64,000 nucleotides of DNA, taken from the NCBI GenBank assembly GCA_038150465.1, contig JAYOTP010000005.1, positions 36,480-100,479 on the forward strand. Direction: 5' to 3'. This document shows positions 43,272 to 52,814 of this stretch, one piece after another (position 1 is the stretch's first letter; each line of letters starts with the position of its first letter). A model generated the notes under the pieces. That model saw nothing but the letters and a program-made list of their open reading frames with translations. It was not told where the DNA came from and did not search any database. A program made the position numbers and the translations under genes. Source of the stretch: RFXV01 sp038150465 (GTDB lineage: Bacteria > Bacteroidota > Bacteroidia > Flavobacteriales > Schleiferiaceae).

Positions 43272-44066
43272 ATGCAGCAGCCATTCTTTTCTTCCGGCGC
43301 ACATCTCTGTAAACGGGTCGTTTTGGTCTTGTGCCTGCTGCCCGCCTCCCTTTTTGCTCAGCTCGATACAGAAGCCGATTTCAAACGCACGGTCTACACC
43401 AACGACTACAGCTTTGGTGTGATGCTGCACACGCGGGGTTATGGCGTCAACTTTCGCAGACAGTATTACCTGGATGGATACAACCGGCAGGGATGGGAAC
43501 TCGATATGGTCAATATTCGGCACGAGAAAGAAGTCAATATTTACAATCCTTTCGACAACAGTGCACGGGGATTCGTCTATTGGAAACTGAACAGTCTGTA
43601 TGCGCTGCGTGCGGGTTATGTCCGCAGCTACACCCTGCTCGACAAGACCGATCAGGGCACGGTGGCATTTGACCTCTTTTGGTCATCAGGTGCAAGTCTG
43701 GGGCTGCTCAAGCCTGTTTATCTGGAGATCTACAAAGAGGTTGGAAATGGGAGTTTCACCTTGTCGACAGAGCGTTACGATCCGGCGGTGCACGACTTCA
43801 ATGACATCTATGGCCGCTCGAGTTTTTTTGAGGGATTTGGCGAGATGAGTTTGCGACCGGGTGTGTATCTCAAAACGGGCGCAGTATTCGATTTCAATAT
43901 TTTGGATCGGCGCGTCACGACCCTCGAACTTGGAGCCATCCTCGATGTTTATTCTGATGTGTTGCCCATTTTTCATATCCCCGGTCAAAATGCGGAGGGA
44001 TTGCAAAACCAGAGGGCTTTTCTGCAGTTCTACTGCACATTCAATTTTGGAAAAAAATGGAATTGA
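43272..44066 (+). CDS. Putative outer-membrane barrel protein upstream of lipA
   Basis: The start at 43272 gives 264 residues with signal peptide CKRVVLVLCLLPASLFAQ; the ATG at 43227 would overlap the small lipoprotein. The mature protein is tyrosine- and strand-rich: YSFGVMLHTRGYGVNFRRQYYLDGYNR, LNSLYALRAGYVRSY, and a C-terminal LQFYCTFNFGKKW. This suggests an outer-membrane barrel of about 12 strands. I do not recognise a named family. Its last 10 bases overlap lipA. Confidence 0.72.
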   Translation: MQQPFFSSGAHLCKRVVLVLCLLPASLFAQLDTEADFKRTVYTNDYSFGVMLHTRGYGVNFRRQYYLDGYNRQGWELDMVNIRHEKEVNIYNPFDNSARGFVYWKLNSLYALRAGYVRSYTLLDKTDQGTVAFDLFWSSGASLGLLKPVYLEIYKEVGNGSFTLSTERYDPAVHDFNDIYGRSSFFEGFGEMSLRPGVYLKTGAVFDFNILDRRVTTLELGAILDVYSDVLPIFHIPGQNAEGLQNQRAFLQFYCTFNFGKKWN

Positions 44067-44929
44067 ATCCAACGGCTGTCAAGAAGGAAGAAAGAAAGCC
44101 CAAATGGCTGAGAGTGAAACTGCCAACGGGAGAAAACTTCCGTTCGGTGCGCAAGCTCGTGGACAACTATAAACTGCACACGATCTGTGAGAGCGGGAGC
44201 TGCCCAAATATGGGAGAGTGCTGGGGCGCGGGTACGGCGACCTTCATGATCCTGGGGAATGTCTGCACCCGCAGTTGTGGCTTTTGCGCTGTACAGACCG
44301 GTAGGCCGGATGCTGTGGATTGGGAAGAGCCGGAGCGCGTGGCGCGCTCGGTCAAGCTGATGAAGGTCAAACACTGCGTTCTGACCAGTGTCGACAGGGA
44401 CGACCTCGCGGATGGGGGTTCCATTATCTGGGCCGAAACGGTCAATGCGGTTCGAAGGATCAGTCCGACCACGACGATGGAGACGCTCATTCCCGATTTC
44501 AAAGGCGAGAAAAAGAACATCGACCGTTTGCTTGCGGTGGCCCCGGAGATCATTTCCCACAATATGGAAACGGTCAAGCGACTGACCCGAAAAGTGCGTA
44601 TTCAAGCCCGCTACGAAAGAAGCCTGGAGCTGCTCGCTTACATGAAGGAGCAGGGGCAAAAGAGAACGAAAACAGGCATCATGCTCGGTTTGGGTGAGAC
44701 AGAGAATGAAGTGCTCGAGGCCATGAGGGACTTGCGGGAAGCAAAGGTGGATATCCTGACCCTTGGCCAATATCTGCAGCCCACCAGAAAGCATTTACCC
44801 GTGGCTGAATTCATCGCTCCGGAACAGTTCGAGCGACTCAAGGAAGAAGGACTGGCCATGGGGTTCAAGTATGTGGAGAGCGGCCCACTCGTTCGGTCCT
44901 CCTACCACGCAGAAAAACACCTCTTCTAG
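44057..44929 (+). CDS. lipA: Lipoyl synthase
   Basis: The 290-residue radical-SAM enzyme has the auxiliary 4Fe-4S cluster motif CESGSCPNMGEC (C-x4-C-x5-C), the radical-SAM motif CTRSCGFCAV (C-x3-C-x2-C) and the C-terminal RSSYHAE whose Ser ligates the auxiliary cluster. It inserts two sulfurs into protein-bound octanoyl groups to form lipoyl on the E2 and H proteins. The length is typical. The ATG overlaps the preceding barrel gene by 10 bases, indicating one transcript from the promoter at 43088. Confidence 0.97.
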   Translation: MELNPTAVKKEERKPKWLRVKLPTGENFRSVRKLVDNYKLHTICESGSCPNMGECWGAGTATFMILGNVCTRSCGFCAVQTGRPDAVDWEEPERVARSVKLMKVKHCVLTSVDRDDLADGGSIIWAETVNAVRRISPTTTMETLIPDFKGEKKNIDRLLAVAPEIISHNMETVKRLTRKVRIQARYERSLELLAYMKEQGQKRTKTGIMLGLGETENEVLEAMRDLREAKVDILTLGQYLQPTRKHLPVAEFIAPEQFERLKEEGLAMGFKYVESGPLVRSSYHAEKHLF

Positions 44930-45003
44930 GCAAACTTTCGACGGCCAAGGATCGTTTAAGAGGTTGTATACTTGTTATTGGAAAAATCTCTATTCACAGA
45001 GCT

Positions 45004-48000
45004 ATGAGAACACAGAGAATGAAGACCCTTTCTGGTCTTGCAGCCATTGCTATCGGTGGCCTGATATTCTGGAACAACAGTGGACAAGACGAGACTGTCT
45101 ACACGCCCCGGGCACAAAAGCAGGAAGTCAAAGACGAAGCAAAAGGTGCTGCCGCATGGCTGCATGCACTTCGTGCGAATCAGACAACCGGCGAAATCGA
45201 TCCTCGGGATGTATTGGCTGCGCGCGCATCGATCGAGCAAAAACGCAGTAGTTACAAAACATCTGCCCTCAATCTGCAGTGGCAGGAGATGGGGCCAATG
45301 AACATCGGTGGCCGAACGCGAACCCTGTTCATCGATCCAGATAATCCGAGCACCATCTTCACAGGTTCTGTGTCGGGTGGATTGTTCCGCAGCACTACAG
45401 CCGGGAGTTCCTGGCAGCTGGTCAATGGCGACGCTTCCAATCAAGCCATCACGGGCATCACCAAGACCGTCAATGGCGACTACTATGTATGCACTGGTGA
45501 AGGTCTTCACTATGGTGCCTTTGGTCGAGGCGGAGGCGGTATGCTGGGCGGCGGTATTTTCAAGAGCACGGATGGTGGAAATACATTCAGCGTGCTGCAG
45601 GCCACGGTTCCAACTGCCAATTCACGCTCGGCTGAATATGCCGCCATGTCTTTCATCTATGCCGATCCCAGTACGCCGGACCGTGTATATGTGGCCACCA
45701 ACAGAGGAATGCGCCGCACGGACGATGGCGGTCAGACGTGGGTGAATCCAGTTGAAAACTCTCCGGGTCTTTCGCCTTCGGAATGGCTGAATGGCATCAC
45801 AGACTTCACAGTCGCNNNNNNNNNNNNNNNNNNNNNNNNNNNNNNNNNNNNNNNNNNNNNNNNNNNNNNNNNNNNNNNNNNNNNNNNNNNNNNNNNNNNN
45901 NNNNNNNNNNNNNNNAGCAACAGCTTCAACCCATTCAACGATCAGGGCAATTATGACCTGCTTATGGCGGTGGATCCTTCCGATCCGGAGCGTTTCCTGA
46001 TGGGAGGTGTCGATCTGTGGTCGTGGAGTGCGAGTGAGGGCTGGCAGGCCCGAGGTTCTCGTTTCGACTCGCCGAACAATCCCTTCTATGTTCATGCGGA
46101 CAATCACGATGCTGTTTGGCATCCCACCAATCCGAACATCGTATATGTGGTGAATGACGGCGGCATTTTCCGCTCGGCCAATAATGGCTTCACATGGACA
46201 CCAGTCAATACCAATTACAATACCCTGCAGCTGTACAGCATTACAGCCTCAGCGGATGGACGGTTCCTCGGAGGCTCGCAAGACAACGGAACCATCGCTG
46301 TCCTTCCTGAATTGAACAACGGCAACTACGGGGTGCGCACTCCGGGAATCACTTATGAAGTAGCGACCGATGTATTCGCCAATCTCGATGGCGATGGAGG
46401 ATATGTCGCTGCATCGAAGCTGGTGCCGAAGGTGCTCTTCAAGGAGATGCAGTATGGCATCATGGGTCGCAGCGAAAACGGCGGGGAATCCTTTGAGTCC
46501 TTTTATGACTTCCCACGAATGGATCCGCAATTCATTTCTGGCTCCCTTTCCTCATCCTTTGCTGAATTCATTGCACCCTTTGAGCTGTGGGAATCTGCAG
46601 AAGATGTGAACAGTGCAGACAGTGTGCAGTGGAAGGCGGAGCGGGCCATCAAGCCACTTGGTTTTGCCCTGCTCAGCGATACGGCATCTGAAGGAACGAT
46701 CGAGGTGCCTCAGCCGGCTGCTGAGTTCATTACTTCTTCGTTCCGTGTGGTGCATGGCCCTCAGGAGCTGACAAGCGACGCCAACGGTGTGCTCAGCGGA
46801 GACGGTTCAGGATGGTTCGATCCGGCCACGGGTGCCTTTAAGGCGCGCTTCAATCAGTACTACTCGCTGGAAGTGAATGCCTACTGCGATGTGACCTATG
46901 ATGCCGGGGATGAGGTGATCATTCAGAGTTCTGTTTTCAATAAGCCCTTTACCTACACAGTGCCCATGAACATGTCCACTGGTGATTCGGTCATGGTTCA
47001 GGATCCGATCCAAGGTGCGTTCTTCATGGGATTGCGTGGTCGAACTGCCTTCGGAGGCAACAACTATGGCGGTGTGTGGATGACGCGTGAGGTATTTGAC
47101 TTCGCAACGCCAAGAGTGAACTGGTGGCACATCCTGGATGTAGGAAATGGAAATTCCGTGACCGTGATGACCGTCAGTGACGACGGCGACATCCTCTGGG
47201 TGGGTACGACTTCCGGGCAGTTGTACAGGATCAGCAATCTGAATCAGGCACGCAGCAGGGAATCAGCAGATGTCGATAACGGAAATACGGACCGCGTGAC
47301 GTCCATCGATCTGGTGACCAGTTACTCTGGCAGGACGATCACGGGCATCTCCATCGATCCAAACGACAATGACCGCGTACTGGTCACTCTGGGTAACTAT
47401 GGCAACAACACCTATTTGTACTACTCAAGCAATGCTACTTCGGTATCGCCCATTTTCGCAAGCAAGCAGGGAGATCTGCCGAAGATGCCTGTGTACGATG
47501 GTGTCTTCAACTTCTTCAATGGATCAGAGGTCATCCTTGGAACGGAGTACGGTGTTTGGAGTACTTCGAACATCGATCAGGCAGCGCCCAGCTGGACTGC
47601 CGAAGACGATGGTTTTGCCAACGTTCCGGTCTTCATGGTCAAGCAAGGTTATGACAAGCGCAGCTCTTGGGAGGGTGACACCCTCTACAGCGGATATATC
47701 GATCTGGCCACGCACGGCCGTGGTTTTGTCCGCAGTACATCGCTCATGCAGATGAATGCACTCGGAGCAACGGACAATGGAAATCTCACCCAGACGGAGT
47801 CCATCGAGGATGTTCTGAAGTTTTGGCCCAACCCTTCAGCCGGTATGGTCTCCGTACAAGTTGAATGTACCGCCCGCGCAACGGCTTCTGTCGTTGTCAG
47901 GGATCTCAATGGTCGGTCTGTACTAGAACAGTCATTTGATGTACAGCAAGGCACGAATGTATTGGCGCTCAATACCGAGACCCTTGCACCTGGTGTCTAC

Positions 48001-48057
48001 CTTATCGAGGCAGCTGCTCCGGGATTCAAAAAGAATGGACGTCTGATCAAGAATTGA
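45004..48057 (+). CDS. T9SS-sorted protein with BNR/sortilin-like propeller repeats (contains a gap)
   Basis: About 1017 residues; start at 45004 or 45019 (MKTLSGLAAIAIGGLIF membrane/signal segment). The mature part has many propeller blades of the BNR/VPS10 type: NIGGRTRTLFIDPDNPSTIF, GGLFRSTTAGSSW, GGIFKSTDGGNTF, MRRTDDGGQTW, GGIFRSANNGFTW. The C-terminal 85 residues form a type-A sorting domain (FWPNPSAGMVSVQVE through APGVYLIEAAAPGF). The 100-N gap removes part of the propeller, but the frame is kept on both sides. It is probably a secreted surface protein; whether it binds glycans or proteins is unknown. It is followed by a strong terminator. Confidence 0.88.
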   Translation: MRTQRMKTLSGLAAIAIGGLIFWNNSGQDETVYTPRAQKQEVKDEAKGAAAWLHALRANQTTGEIDPRDVLAARASIEQKRSSYKTSALNLQWQEMGPMNIGGRTRTLFIDPDNPSTIFTGSVSGGLFRSTTAGSSWQLVNGDASNQAITGITKTVNGDYYVCTGEGLHYGAFGRGGGGMLGGGIFKSTDGGNTFSVLQATVPTANSRSAEYAAMSFIYADPSTPDRVYVATNRGMRRTDDGGQTWVNPVENSPGLSPSEWLNGITDFTVXXXXXXXXXXXXXXXXXXXXXXXXXXXXXXXXXXSNSFNPFNDQGNYDLLMAVDPSDPERFLMGGVDLWSWSASEGWQARGSRFDSPNNPFYVHADNHDAVWHPTNPNIVYVVNDGGIFRSANNGFTWTPVNTNYNTLQLYSITASADGRFLGGSQDNGTIAVLPELNNGNYGVRTPGITYEVATDVFANLDGDGGYVAASKLVPKVLFKEMQYGIMGRSENGGESFESFYDFPRMDPQFISGSLSSSFAEFIAPFELWESAEDVNSADSVQWKAERAIKPLGFALLSDTASEGTIEVPQPAAEFITSSFRVVHGPQELTSDANGVLSGDGSGWFDPATGAFKARFNQYYSLEVNAYCDVTYDAGDEVIIQSSVFNKPFTYTVPMNMSTGDSVMVQDPIQGAFFMGLRGRTAFGGNNYGGVWMTREVFDFATPRVNWWHILDVGNGNSVTVMTVSDDGDILWVGTTSGQLYRISNLNQARSRESADVDNGNTDRVTSIDLVTSYSGRTITGISIDPNDNDRVLVTLGNYGNNTYLYYSSNATSVSPIFASKQGDLPKMPVYDGVFNFFNGSEVILGTEYGVWSTSNIDQAAPSWTAEDDGFANVPVFMVKQGYDKRSSWEGDTLYSGYIDLATHGRGFVRSTSLMQMNALGATDNGNLTQTESIEDVLKFWPNPSAGMVSVQVECTARATASVVVRDLNGRSVLEQSFDVQQGTNVLALNTETLAPGVYLIEAAAPGFKKNGRLIKN
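45816..45915. other. Assembly gap, 100 N
   Basis: Exactly 100 N inside the propeller gene. The frame resumes correctly after it, so the true size is compatible with 100 modulo 3. Confidence 0.99.
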
Positions 48058-48075
48058 TCGAACGCATCGAAACAA

Positions 48076-48103
48076 AAAGCCATCCGATCGGATGGCTTTT
48101 TTT
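48076..48103. terminator. Bidirectional intrinsic terminator
   Basis: The perfect palindrome GCCATCCGATCGGATGGC at 48079-48096 is flanked by A and T runs. It serves the propeller gene on the plus strand and the convergent TlpA gene on the minus strand, whose stop lies within the T run. Confidence 0.88.
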
Positions 48104-49289
48104 ATTTAAGCGCATTCTGAATGGCAGCTTCGAGTGGTGCTCCACGCAAGCCGCGCTCCAGGATCCTTCCATCCCGATCGAGAAGCAGTGTAAAGGGAAT
48201 ACTTTGAAAACCGTAGAGACGCGTAGAAGAAGCGTTCCAGCCCTGCAGGTCGCTCACATGGTTGGGCCAATACAGTCCGTCATCTGCGATCGCATTGATC
48301 CATGCTTCTTTGGCATTGGGTTGGCGTTCGGTTCCGTCCAGGGAAACGGAGAAGATCTCGAATCCCATTTCGTTGTATGCGGAATACATCCGGACCAGTT
48401 CAGGACTTTCCGCTCGGCAGGGTCGGCACCATGATGCCCAAAAGTCCACGAGTACCACCTGTCCACGAAGATCCGATAGCGCTCGTTCCTTTCCGCTCGG
48501 GTCGGGCAGGCGGAGATCTGGAACGATCTGCCCCACAGCCGCATTTTCTTCAGCTTTCCTGAAGGCCTCCTGGGCCTCGATCTGACTCTTGATGCTCTGC
48601 ACGCGCTGGCTGAATCGCTGGGCATGCACATTGCCTGGATATCTTTTATTGAGTGCCTCTTGACAGTCCTCGTATTGTGCAAAGTATGTATCTGGCGGAA
48701 GGAGCTGCATTCGTCCCATGGTCAGGGGGAAGATGAACAGATTGGACAAGGCATCGGGCTCCTGCTCGATCATAAGAGCGAGTTCAGATGCCGTCCGATC
48801 CATTGCGCCAGACATAGTGCTGTCCAGTGATCTTCTGATCTTTGGGTACGCTTCAGACTGCATTTGCTCACTGTTCACTGCATCCAAAGAATCCATGAGT
48901 TCGATCAGTGACCCCATTTTTTGATTGACACTCATGAGTCGTTCTGAATCGGCAGAGCCGCTGACCTGAAAGGTGTAGCTCGGTTGGCTGGCGTCTCCCA
49001 GTACATCAATCTGTTCTCCTGGAGAAAGCAACAGGCTCAGGCGAAAGGCGTCCATCCCCTCGATCATATAGATCTCTACTTCCTCAGAGGAAGCGGGTGT
49101 GTATTCAAAGCTTCCATTTGAGGTGGTCAGTGTATCGAGGTATTCCAATCGATCCGTTCCCACCCGGGCCACGAGTATCTTTTCTGCTCCGGCGATCGTT
49201 CCTTGTATCGAGGCTTGGCCCATAGGACCACCACATGCCTGTGTGAGCAAAGCGGCCAATAGACTGAAGAATAGGATTCTTGGGTTCAT
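48102..49289 (-). CDS. DUF4369-type TlpA/thioredoxin-like lipoprotein
   Basis: The 395-residue protein has a lipoprotein signal (ILFFSLLAALLTQAC). A beta-rich DUF4369-like domain (residues 30-115, IQGTIAGAEKILVARV) and a helical linker precede a C-terminal TlpA/AhpC-type thioredoxin fold with the redox motif WASWCRPCRAESPELV and cis-Pro region IPFTLLLD. It should act as a periplasm-facing thiol-disulfide reductase, attached to the membrane. Its ATG overlaps the gatB stop by 4 bases. Confidence 0.9.
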   Translation of the reverse strand: MNPRILFFSLLAALLTQACGGPMGQASIQGTIAGAEKILVARVGTDRLEYLDTLTTSNGSFEYTPASSEEVEIYMIEGMDAFRLSLLLSPGEQIDVLGDASQPSYTFQVSGSADSERLMSVNQKMGSLIELMDSLDAVNSEQMQSEAYPKIRRSLDSTMSGAMDRTASELALMIEQEPDALSNLFIFPLTMGRMQLLPPDTYFAQYEDCQEALNKRYPGNVHAQRFSQRVQSIKSQIEAQEAFRKAEENAAVGQIVPDLRLPDPSGKERALSDLRGQVVLVDFWASWCRPCRAESPELVRMYSAYNEMGFEIFSVSLDGTERQPNAKEAWINAIADDGLYWPNHVSDLQGWNASSTRLYGFQSIPFTLLLDRDGRILERGLRGAPLEAAIQNALK

Positions 49290-50731
49290 TGTTCGAGTTT
49301 TTCTCTGATGAGTTGGTTGGTGCGCTTGGGATCTGCTTTTCCCTGGGAGCGTCGCATCACTTCCCCCATGAAAAGACCCAGGACCCCTTTCTTGCCATTT
49401 CTGTATTCCTCTACCTTGTCGGGATAGGCGGCGAGGGCCTCTTCTACCCAGGTCAACAGATTTTGGTCATCGCTTTCCTGTAGAAGGTCTTCAGCCGTTG
49501 CGATCTCTTCTGGACTTCGTTCATCGCCCTCTTCCATCAGTGGAAGAATGCGCTGCATGGCTGCAGAGTGGCTCACCTTTCCGTCCTCCACCAATCGGAG
49601 CAATCGGGCCAGTGCATCTGGGCCGGGCAGGTAGGCGTCCAGTCCGATGCCTTTTTGATTCAGGAAGGAACGCACCTGGGTATTGAGCAGGTTGGCGACT
49701 GTCTTGGGCTTGTTGAACTCAGCGAGTACCTTTTCGAAGAAGTCGGACATCTGTTTGTCCTCCGTAAGCACTCCAGCATCGTATGCGCTCAGGCCATGTT
49801 CTTTTGTGTATGAAGACACTCGTTCCCAGGGCAGTCGGGGCATTCGTGAGCGCACCTCCTCGATCTGCTCCTCTTCCACGAGAACAGGCTGCAGATCCGG
49901 TTCGGGGAAGTAGCGGTAATCATGGGCTTCCTCCTTGCTTCTAAGGGGAATGGTCGCATTTTTTACAGCGTCGAAATTCCGGGTCTCCTGAGCTACACTT
50001 TGGCCAGTTCCCAAAACTTCAGCCTGTCTTTTCACCTCGAAATCGATGGCTTTTTGCACATTCCGGAATGAATTCAGATTCTTGACTTCGACCTTGGTTC
50101 CAAAGGCCTCTTGTCCCTTCGGACGGATCGAAACGTTCACATCGCACCTCAGGGAACCTTCTTCCATATTGCCATCCGAAATATCCAGATAGCGCGCCAG
50201 ACGGCGGATGGAGGTCAGGTAGGCATAGGCTTCTTCTCCGTTGCGGAAATCGGGTTCTGAGACGATCTCCAACAGGGGGACTCCTGCCCGGTTCAGGTCG
50301 ATCAGGCTGTAGAACGGATCGAGGTCGTGCAGGCTCTTGCCCGCATCTTCTTCCATGTGGATCCGTGTGATGCCGATCTCCTTGACGCCATCTTCTGTTT
50401 CTATTCGGATGTGTCCGCCTGTGCAGATGGGTGTTTTGTCCTGCGTGATCTGATACCCCTTGGGCAGATCCGCATAGAAGTAATTCTTCCGCGCAAATTC
50501 GTTCCAGCGACGGATCTTCGATCTGCAGGCAAGGCCAAGCAGTATGGCATATTCGATCACCTGTTGATTCATGCGGGGCAGAGTGCCAGGATGCCCGAGA
50601 CTTACCGGGCTGATCTGTGTGTTGGCCCTTTCGCCATAGATGGCTGGATCCGCTGAATACGCCTTGGATCGGGTCTTCAGCTGCAGGTGAACCTCCAGCC
50701 CGATGACCGATTCGTAGTGCACATGTTCCAT
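49286..50731 (-). CDS. gatB: Asp-tRNA(Asn)/Glu-tRNA(Gln) amidotransferase subunit B
   Basis: The 481-residue protein (start 50731, MEHVHYESVIGLEVHLQL) shows GatB hallmarks: VIGLEVHLQLKT, YADLPKGYQITQ, HMEEDAGKS, DLNRAGVPLLEIVSEPD, SLRCDVNVSIRP, KVEVKNLNSFRNV and the C-terminal YqeY-like tail GLFMGEVMRRSQGKADP. With GatA and GatC it converts misacylated Glu-tRNA(Gln) or Asp-tRNA(Asn). GatA and GatC are not adjacent. A near-match box (GACCTTTG) lies 7 bases upstream. Confidence 0.97.
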   Translation of the reverse strand: MEHVHYESVIGLEVHLQLKTRSKAYSADPAIYGERANTQISPVSLGHPGTLPRMNQQVIEYAILLGLACRSKIRRWNEFARKNYFYADLPKGYQITQDKTPICTGGHIRIETEDGVKEIGITRIHMEEDAGKSLHDLDPFYSLIDLNRAGVPLLEIVSEPDFRNGEEAYAYLTSIRRLARYLDISDGNMEEGSLRCDVNVSIRPKGQEAFGTKVEVKNLNSFRNVQKAIDFEVKRQAEVLGTGQSVAQETRNFDAVKNATIPLRSKEEAHDYRYFPEPDLQPVLVEEEQIEEVRSRMPRLPWERVSSYTKEHGLSAYDAGVLTEDKQMSDFFEKVLAEFNKPKTVANLLNTQVRSFLNQKGIGLDAYLPGPDALARLLRLVEDGKVSHSAAMQRILPLMEEGDERSPEEIATAEDLLQESDDQNLLTWVEEALAAYPDKVEEYRNGKKGVLGLFMGEVMRRSQGKADPKRTNQLIREKLEQ

Positions 50732-50749
50732 AGAAGGCAAAGGTCGGTT

Positions 50750-51745
50750 TTATACGGCTTGGCTGAACCGCAGTTTGTCATTGAGGATCTTCTCGAAAAG
50801 CGCTTGTTCTTCAAGTAATTCCACCTCGATCGATTCATAACAGATGGCCAATGAGGGGTGTTCGAACAGCTCTTTCGGCAGGCGCGCGTGGTCTTTTTCC
50901 GTGGTGATGATCCTCGAGCCGTTTCGTTTGGCTGCCTCGATAATGGATCGGATGTCTTTTTTGGAGAATCGATGGTGGTCACTGAAGAAGAGATCTTCAA
51001 ATTCGATCTCAGGATACAGGCCTTTCATATGCTTGGAAAAGGAAGCGGGTTTTGCGATGCCCGCCAGCAGGAGGGCTTTACCCCCCTTTACCTTCACCTG
51101 CCCGTTTGCGTTTTCCAGTCCATTGCTTCGCATCCGGCTAAAGAATACCGGCGCCTTGGTAAAATGAGCGATGCGCTTTTTCAACTCGCCCCGGGCCTCC
51201 TTCGTACAATCTTCCGTGCAATGCGTCACGATACATAAATCCGCACGCTGTGCGCCTTTTTGTGGCTCACGCAGCCTGCCCATGGGCATTGGTCGGTCTT
51301 CTGTGAAGGGAGCGTCGAAGCGTGTGAGCAGGATGTTGAGGTCTCGGTCTATCTGTCGGTGCTGAAAGGCATCGTCCAGCAGCAGGACCTCGGGCTTTTG
51401 CAACGCACCGAGTTTATGAGCGCCTTCCACCCGGGATTCACAAACAGCGACTGTCCATTCAGGCTTCCTGCGTTTGATCATCAAAGGTTCATCGCCAACC
51501 GCCTCTGCGCTGTCCTGAGGATCCACCCGCCGAAACCCAGAGCTCTTTCTTCCATAGCCACGGCTCAATACGGCAACAGCCGCTTTTTTTGACAGGAGTT
51601 TTCCAATGAACAGCGTGTGTGGCGTCTTTCCGGTTCCGCCCACCGAAAGGTTGCCAATGGCCACAACTCGATCTCTCAGCTCGTGCTGTGTGATGAGCCC
51701 TGAATCAAAGAGCCTGTTGCGAAGTGCCATGATCCAGCCGATCAT
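50750..51745 (-). CDS. lpxK: Tetraacyldisaccharide 4'-kinase
   Basis: The 331-residue kinase has the LpxK P-loop VGNLSVGGTGKTPH in the form AIGNLSVGGTGKTPHT, then AVLSRGYGRKSSGF, LLLDDAFQHRQIDRDLN and a C-terminal TEKDHARLP. It adds the 4'-phosphate to the lipid A precursor on the inner membrane, which marks the host as a lipid A-making Gram-negative. Length and motifs are normal. The ATG overlaps the miaA stop by 4 bases (ATGA). Confidence 0.96.
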   Translation of the reverse strand: MIGWIMALRNRLFDSGLITQHELRDRVVAIGNLSVGGTGKTPHTLFIGKLLSKKAAVAVLSRGYGRKSSGFRRVDPQDSAEAVGDEPLMIKRRKPEWTVAVCESRVEGAHKLGALQKPEVLLLDDAFQHRQIDRDLNILLTRFDAPFTEDRPMPMGRLREPQKGAQRADLCIVTHCTEDCTKEARGELKKRIAHFTKAPVFFSRMRSNGLENANGQVKVKGGKALLLAGIAKPASFSKHMKGLYPEIEFEDLFFSDHHRFSKKDIRSIIEAAKRNGSRIITTEKDHARLPKELFEHPSLAICYESIEVELLEEQALFEKILNDKLRFSQAV

Positions 51746-52665
51746 TCCAGAGCTTGTTTGTTTTGTTTCTGCTCGATGAAGCAGCGGACTTCTTCAATAT
51801 CCAAAATATTTCGCTGAGCAGGTATCCACTGGACCGGTGGCGGTTGATGATTCCACCAAGTGCATTGTCTTTTGGCGTATCTCCTGCTGTTCCTTTTGAT
51901 CTGTTCGACCGCCTCGTCCCGGCTGATGATTCCGTCGAAGTGGTCGAAGAGTTCTGAGTAGCCCACACTTTTAAGCACTTGTTCTTTGCGATGAGGCAAC
52001 AGCGACCGTACTTCTCCCTCAAGTCCTTTGGCCATCATGCGGTCCACTCGCTCATCGATCCTTCTGTAGAGCGTCGATCTCTCCCATTCTGGGGCAATGT
52101 TCAGACAACGGAAATGCGGCATCGGCTCGCTTTTCTTCCAATGATCGAAGGGAACGCCTCCGGCCATCAGGATCCCGAGTATGCGCATCATTCGCTGAGG
52201 GTTCCTGCGGTCCGTTTGTTCCCATTTGGCCGGATCCAAGCGTTGGATCTCTGACCCCAACCATTGGATGCCGCCATTGTCAAAACCTTTCTGGATATGA
52301 GTTCGCAGTTTGTCATCTACTTCAGGGAAGGTGTCGAAGCCGTAAAGCAAGGCCTTTAGGTAAAGGCCGCTTCCCCCGACCAAGAGAAAGTGGTCTTTTC
52401 CGGAAGATTCGATGTAGGCGCGCGCTTCCGCGGCGAAACCGCCGGCAGTCAAGGGTTCTGAGATGCTGCGGTCTGCAATGAAACGATGCGGTGCCTGCCT
52501 GCATTCTTCCTCGGTGGGCCGTGCGGTTCCGATACACATTTCCCGGTAGAACTGTCGGGAGTCGAATGAGATGATGGGCCATGAGGTGGCTCGATGCAAC
52601 TGCATTGCCCAATCTGTCTTACCGGAAGCAGTAGGGCCCGAGATGATGAGAAAAGAGAACGACAA
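51742..52665 (-). CDS. miaA: tRNA dimethylallyltransferase
   Basis: MiaA motifs are SFLIISGPTASGKTDWAMQL (P-loop), IISFDSRQFYREMCIGTARPT, LVGGSGLYLKALLYG, DRRNPQRMMRI and YAKRQCTWW. It isopentenylates A37 of tRNAs reading UNN codons. The frame reaches an ATG at 52719, but a perfect minus-strand -7 box (52692-52699) falls within that extension. The TTG at 52665 (MSFSFLIISGPTASGKT) places the P-loop where family members have it and is preferred, giving 307 residues. It is followed directly by lpxK. Confidence 0.93.
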   Translation of the reverse strand: MSFSFLIISGPTASGKTDWAMQLHRATSWPIISFDSRQFYREMCIGTARPTEEECRQAPHRFIADRSISEPLTAGGFAAEARAYIESSGKDHFLLVGGSGLYLKALLYGFDTFPEVDDKLRTHIQKGFDNGGIQWLGSEIQRLDPAKWEQTDRRNPQRMMRILGILMAGGVPFDHWKKSEPMPHFRCLNIAPEWERSTLYRRIDERVDRMMAKGLEGEVRSLLPHRKEQVLKSVGYSELFDHFDGIISRDEAVEQIKRNSRRYAKRQCTWWNHQPPPVQWIPAQRNILDIEEVRCFIEQKQNKQALE

Positions 52666-52691
52666 TTTCCTGGCCTCAAGTTGTAGGTTGC

Positions 52692-52699
52692 CAAAGATA
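52692..52699 (-). promoter_or_regulatory. Bacteroidota -7 box for miaA-lpxK
   Basis: TATCTTTG on the minus strand matches TAnnTTTG and lies 26 bases before the TTG at 52665. It is inside the longer miaA frame and supports the shorter start. Confidence 0.6.
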
Positions 52700-52728
52700 T
52701 AAGGTCCTTTTTCAGCCATTGACTTGAG

Positions 52729-52736
52729 TATATTTG
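52729..52736 (+). promoter_or_regulatory. Bacteroidota -7 box for the tyrosine autokinase
   Basis: TATATTTG matches TAnnTTTG. It leaves a leader of about 70 bases before the ATG at 52815 and is divergent from the miaA box. Confidence 0.6.
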
Positions 52737-52814
52737 CGACGCGACGATCAGGGTAAGCGTGTGCTGCTTTCGCGCAAGCCGAAGAGAGCGTCCAACAAAT
52801 GGAAAGTTTGAATA

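Noticed and set aside
50739..50746. GACCTTTG as gatB promoter
   Set aside because: The first T of the invariant TA is missing and it sits only 7 bases from the ATG; kept as a note only.
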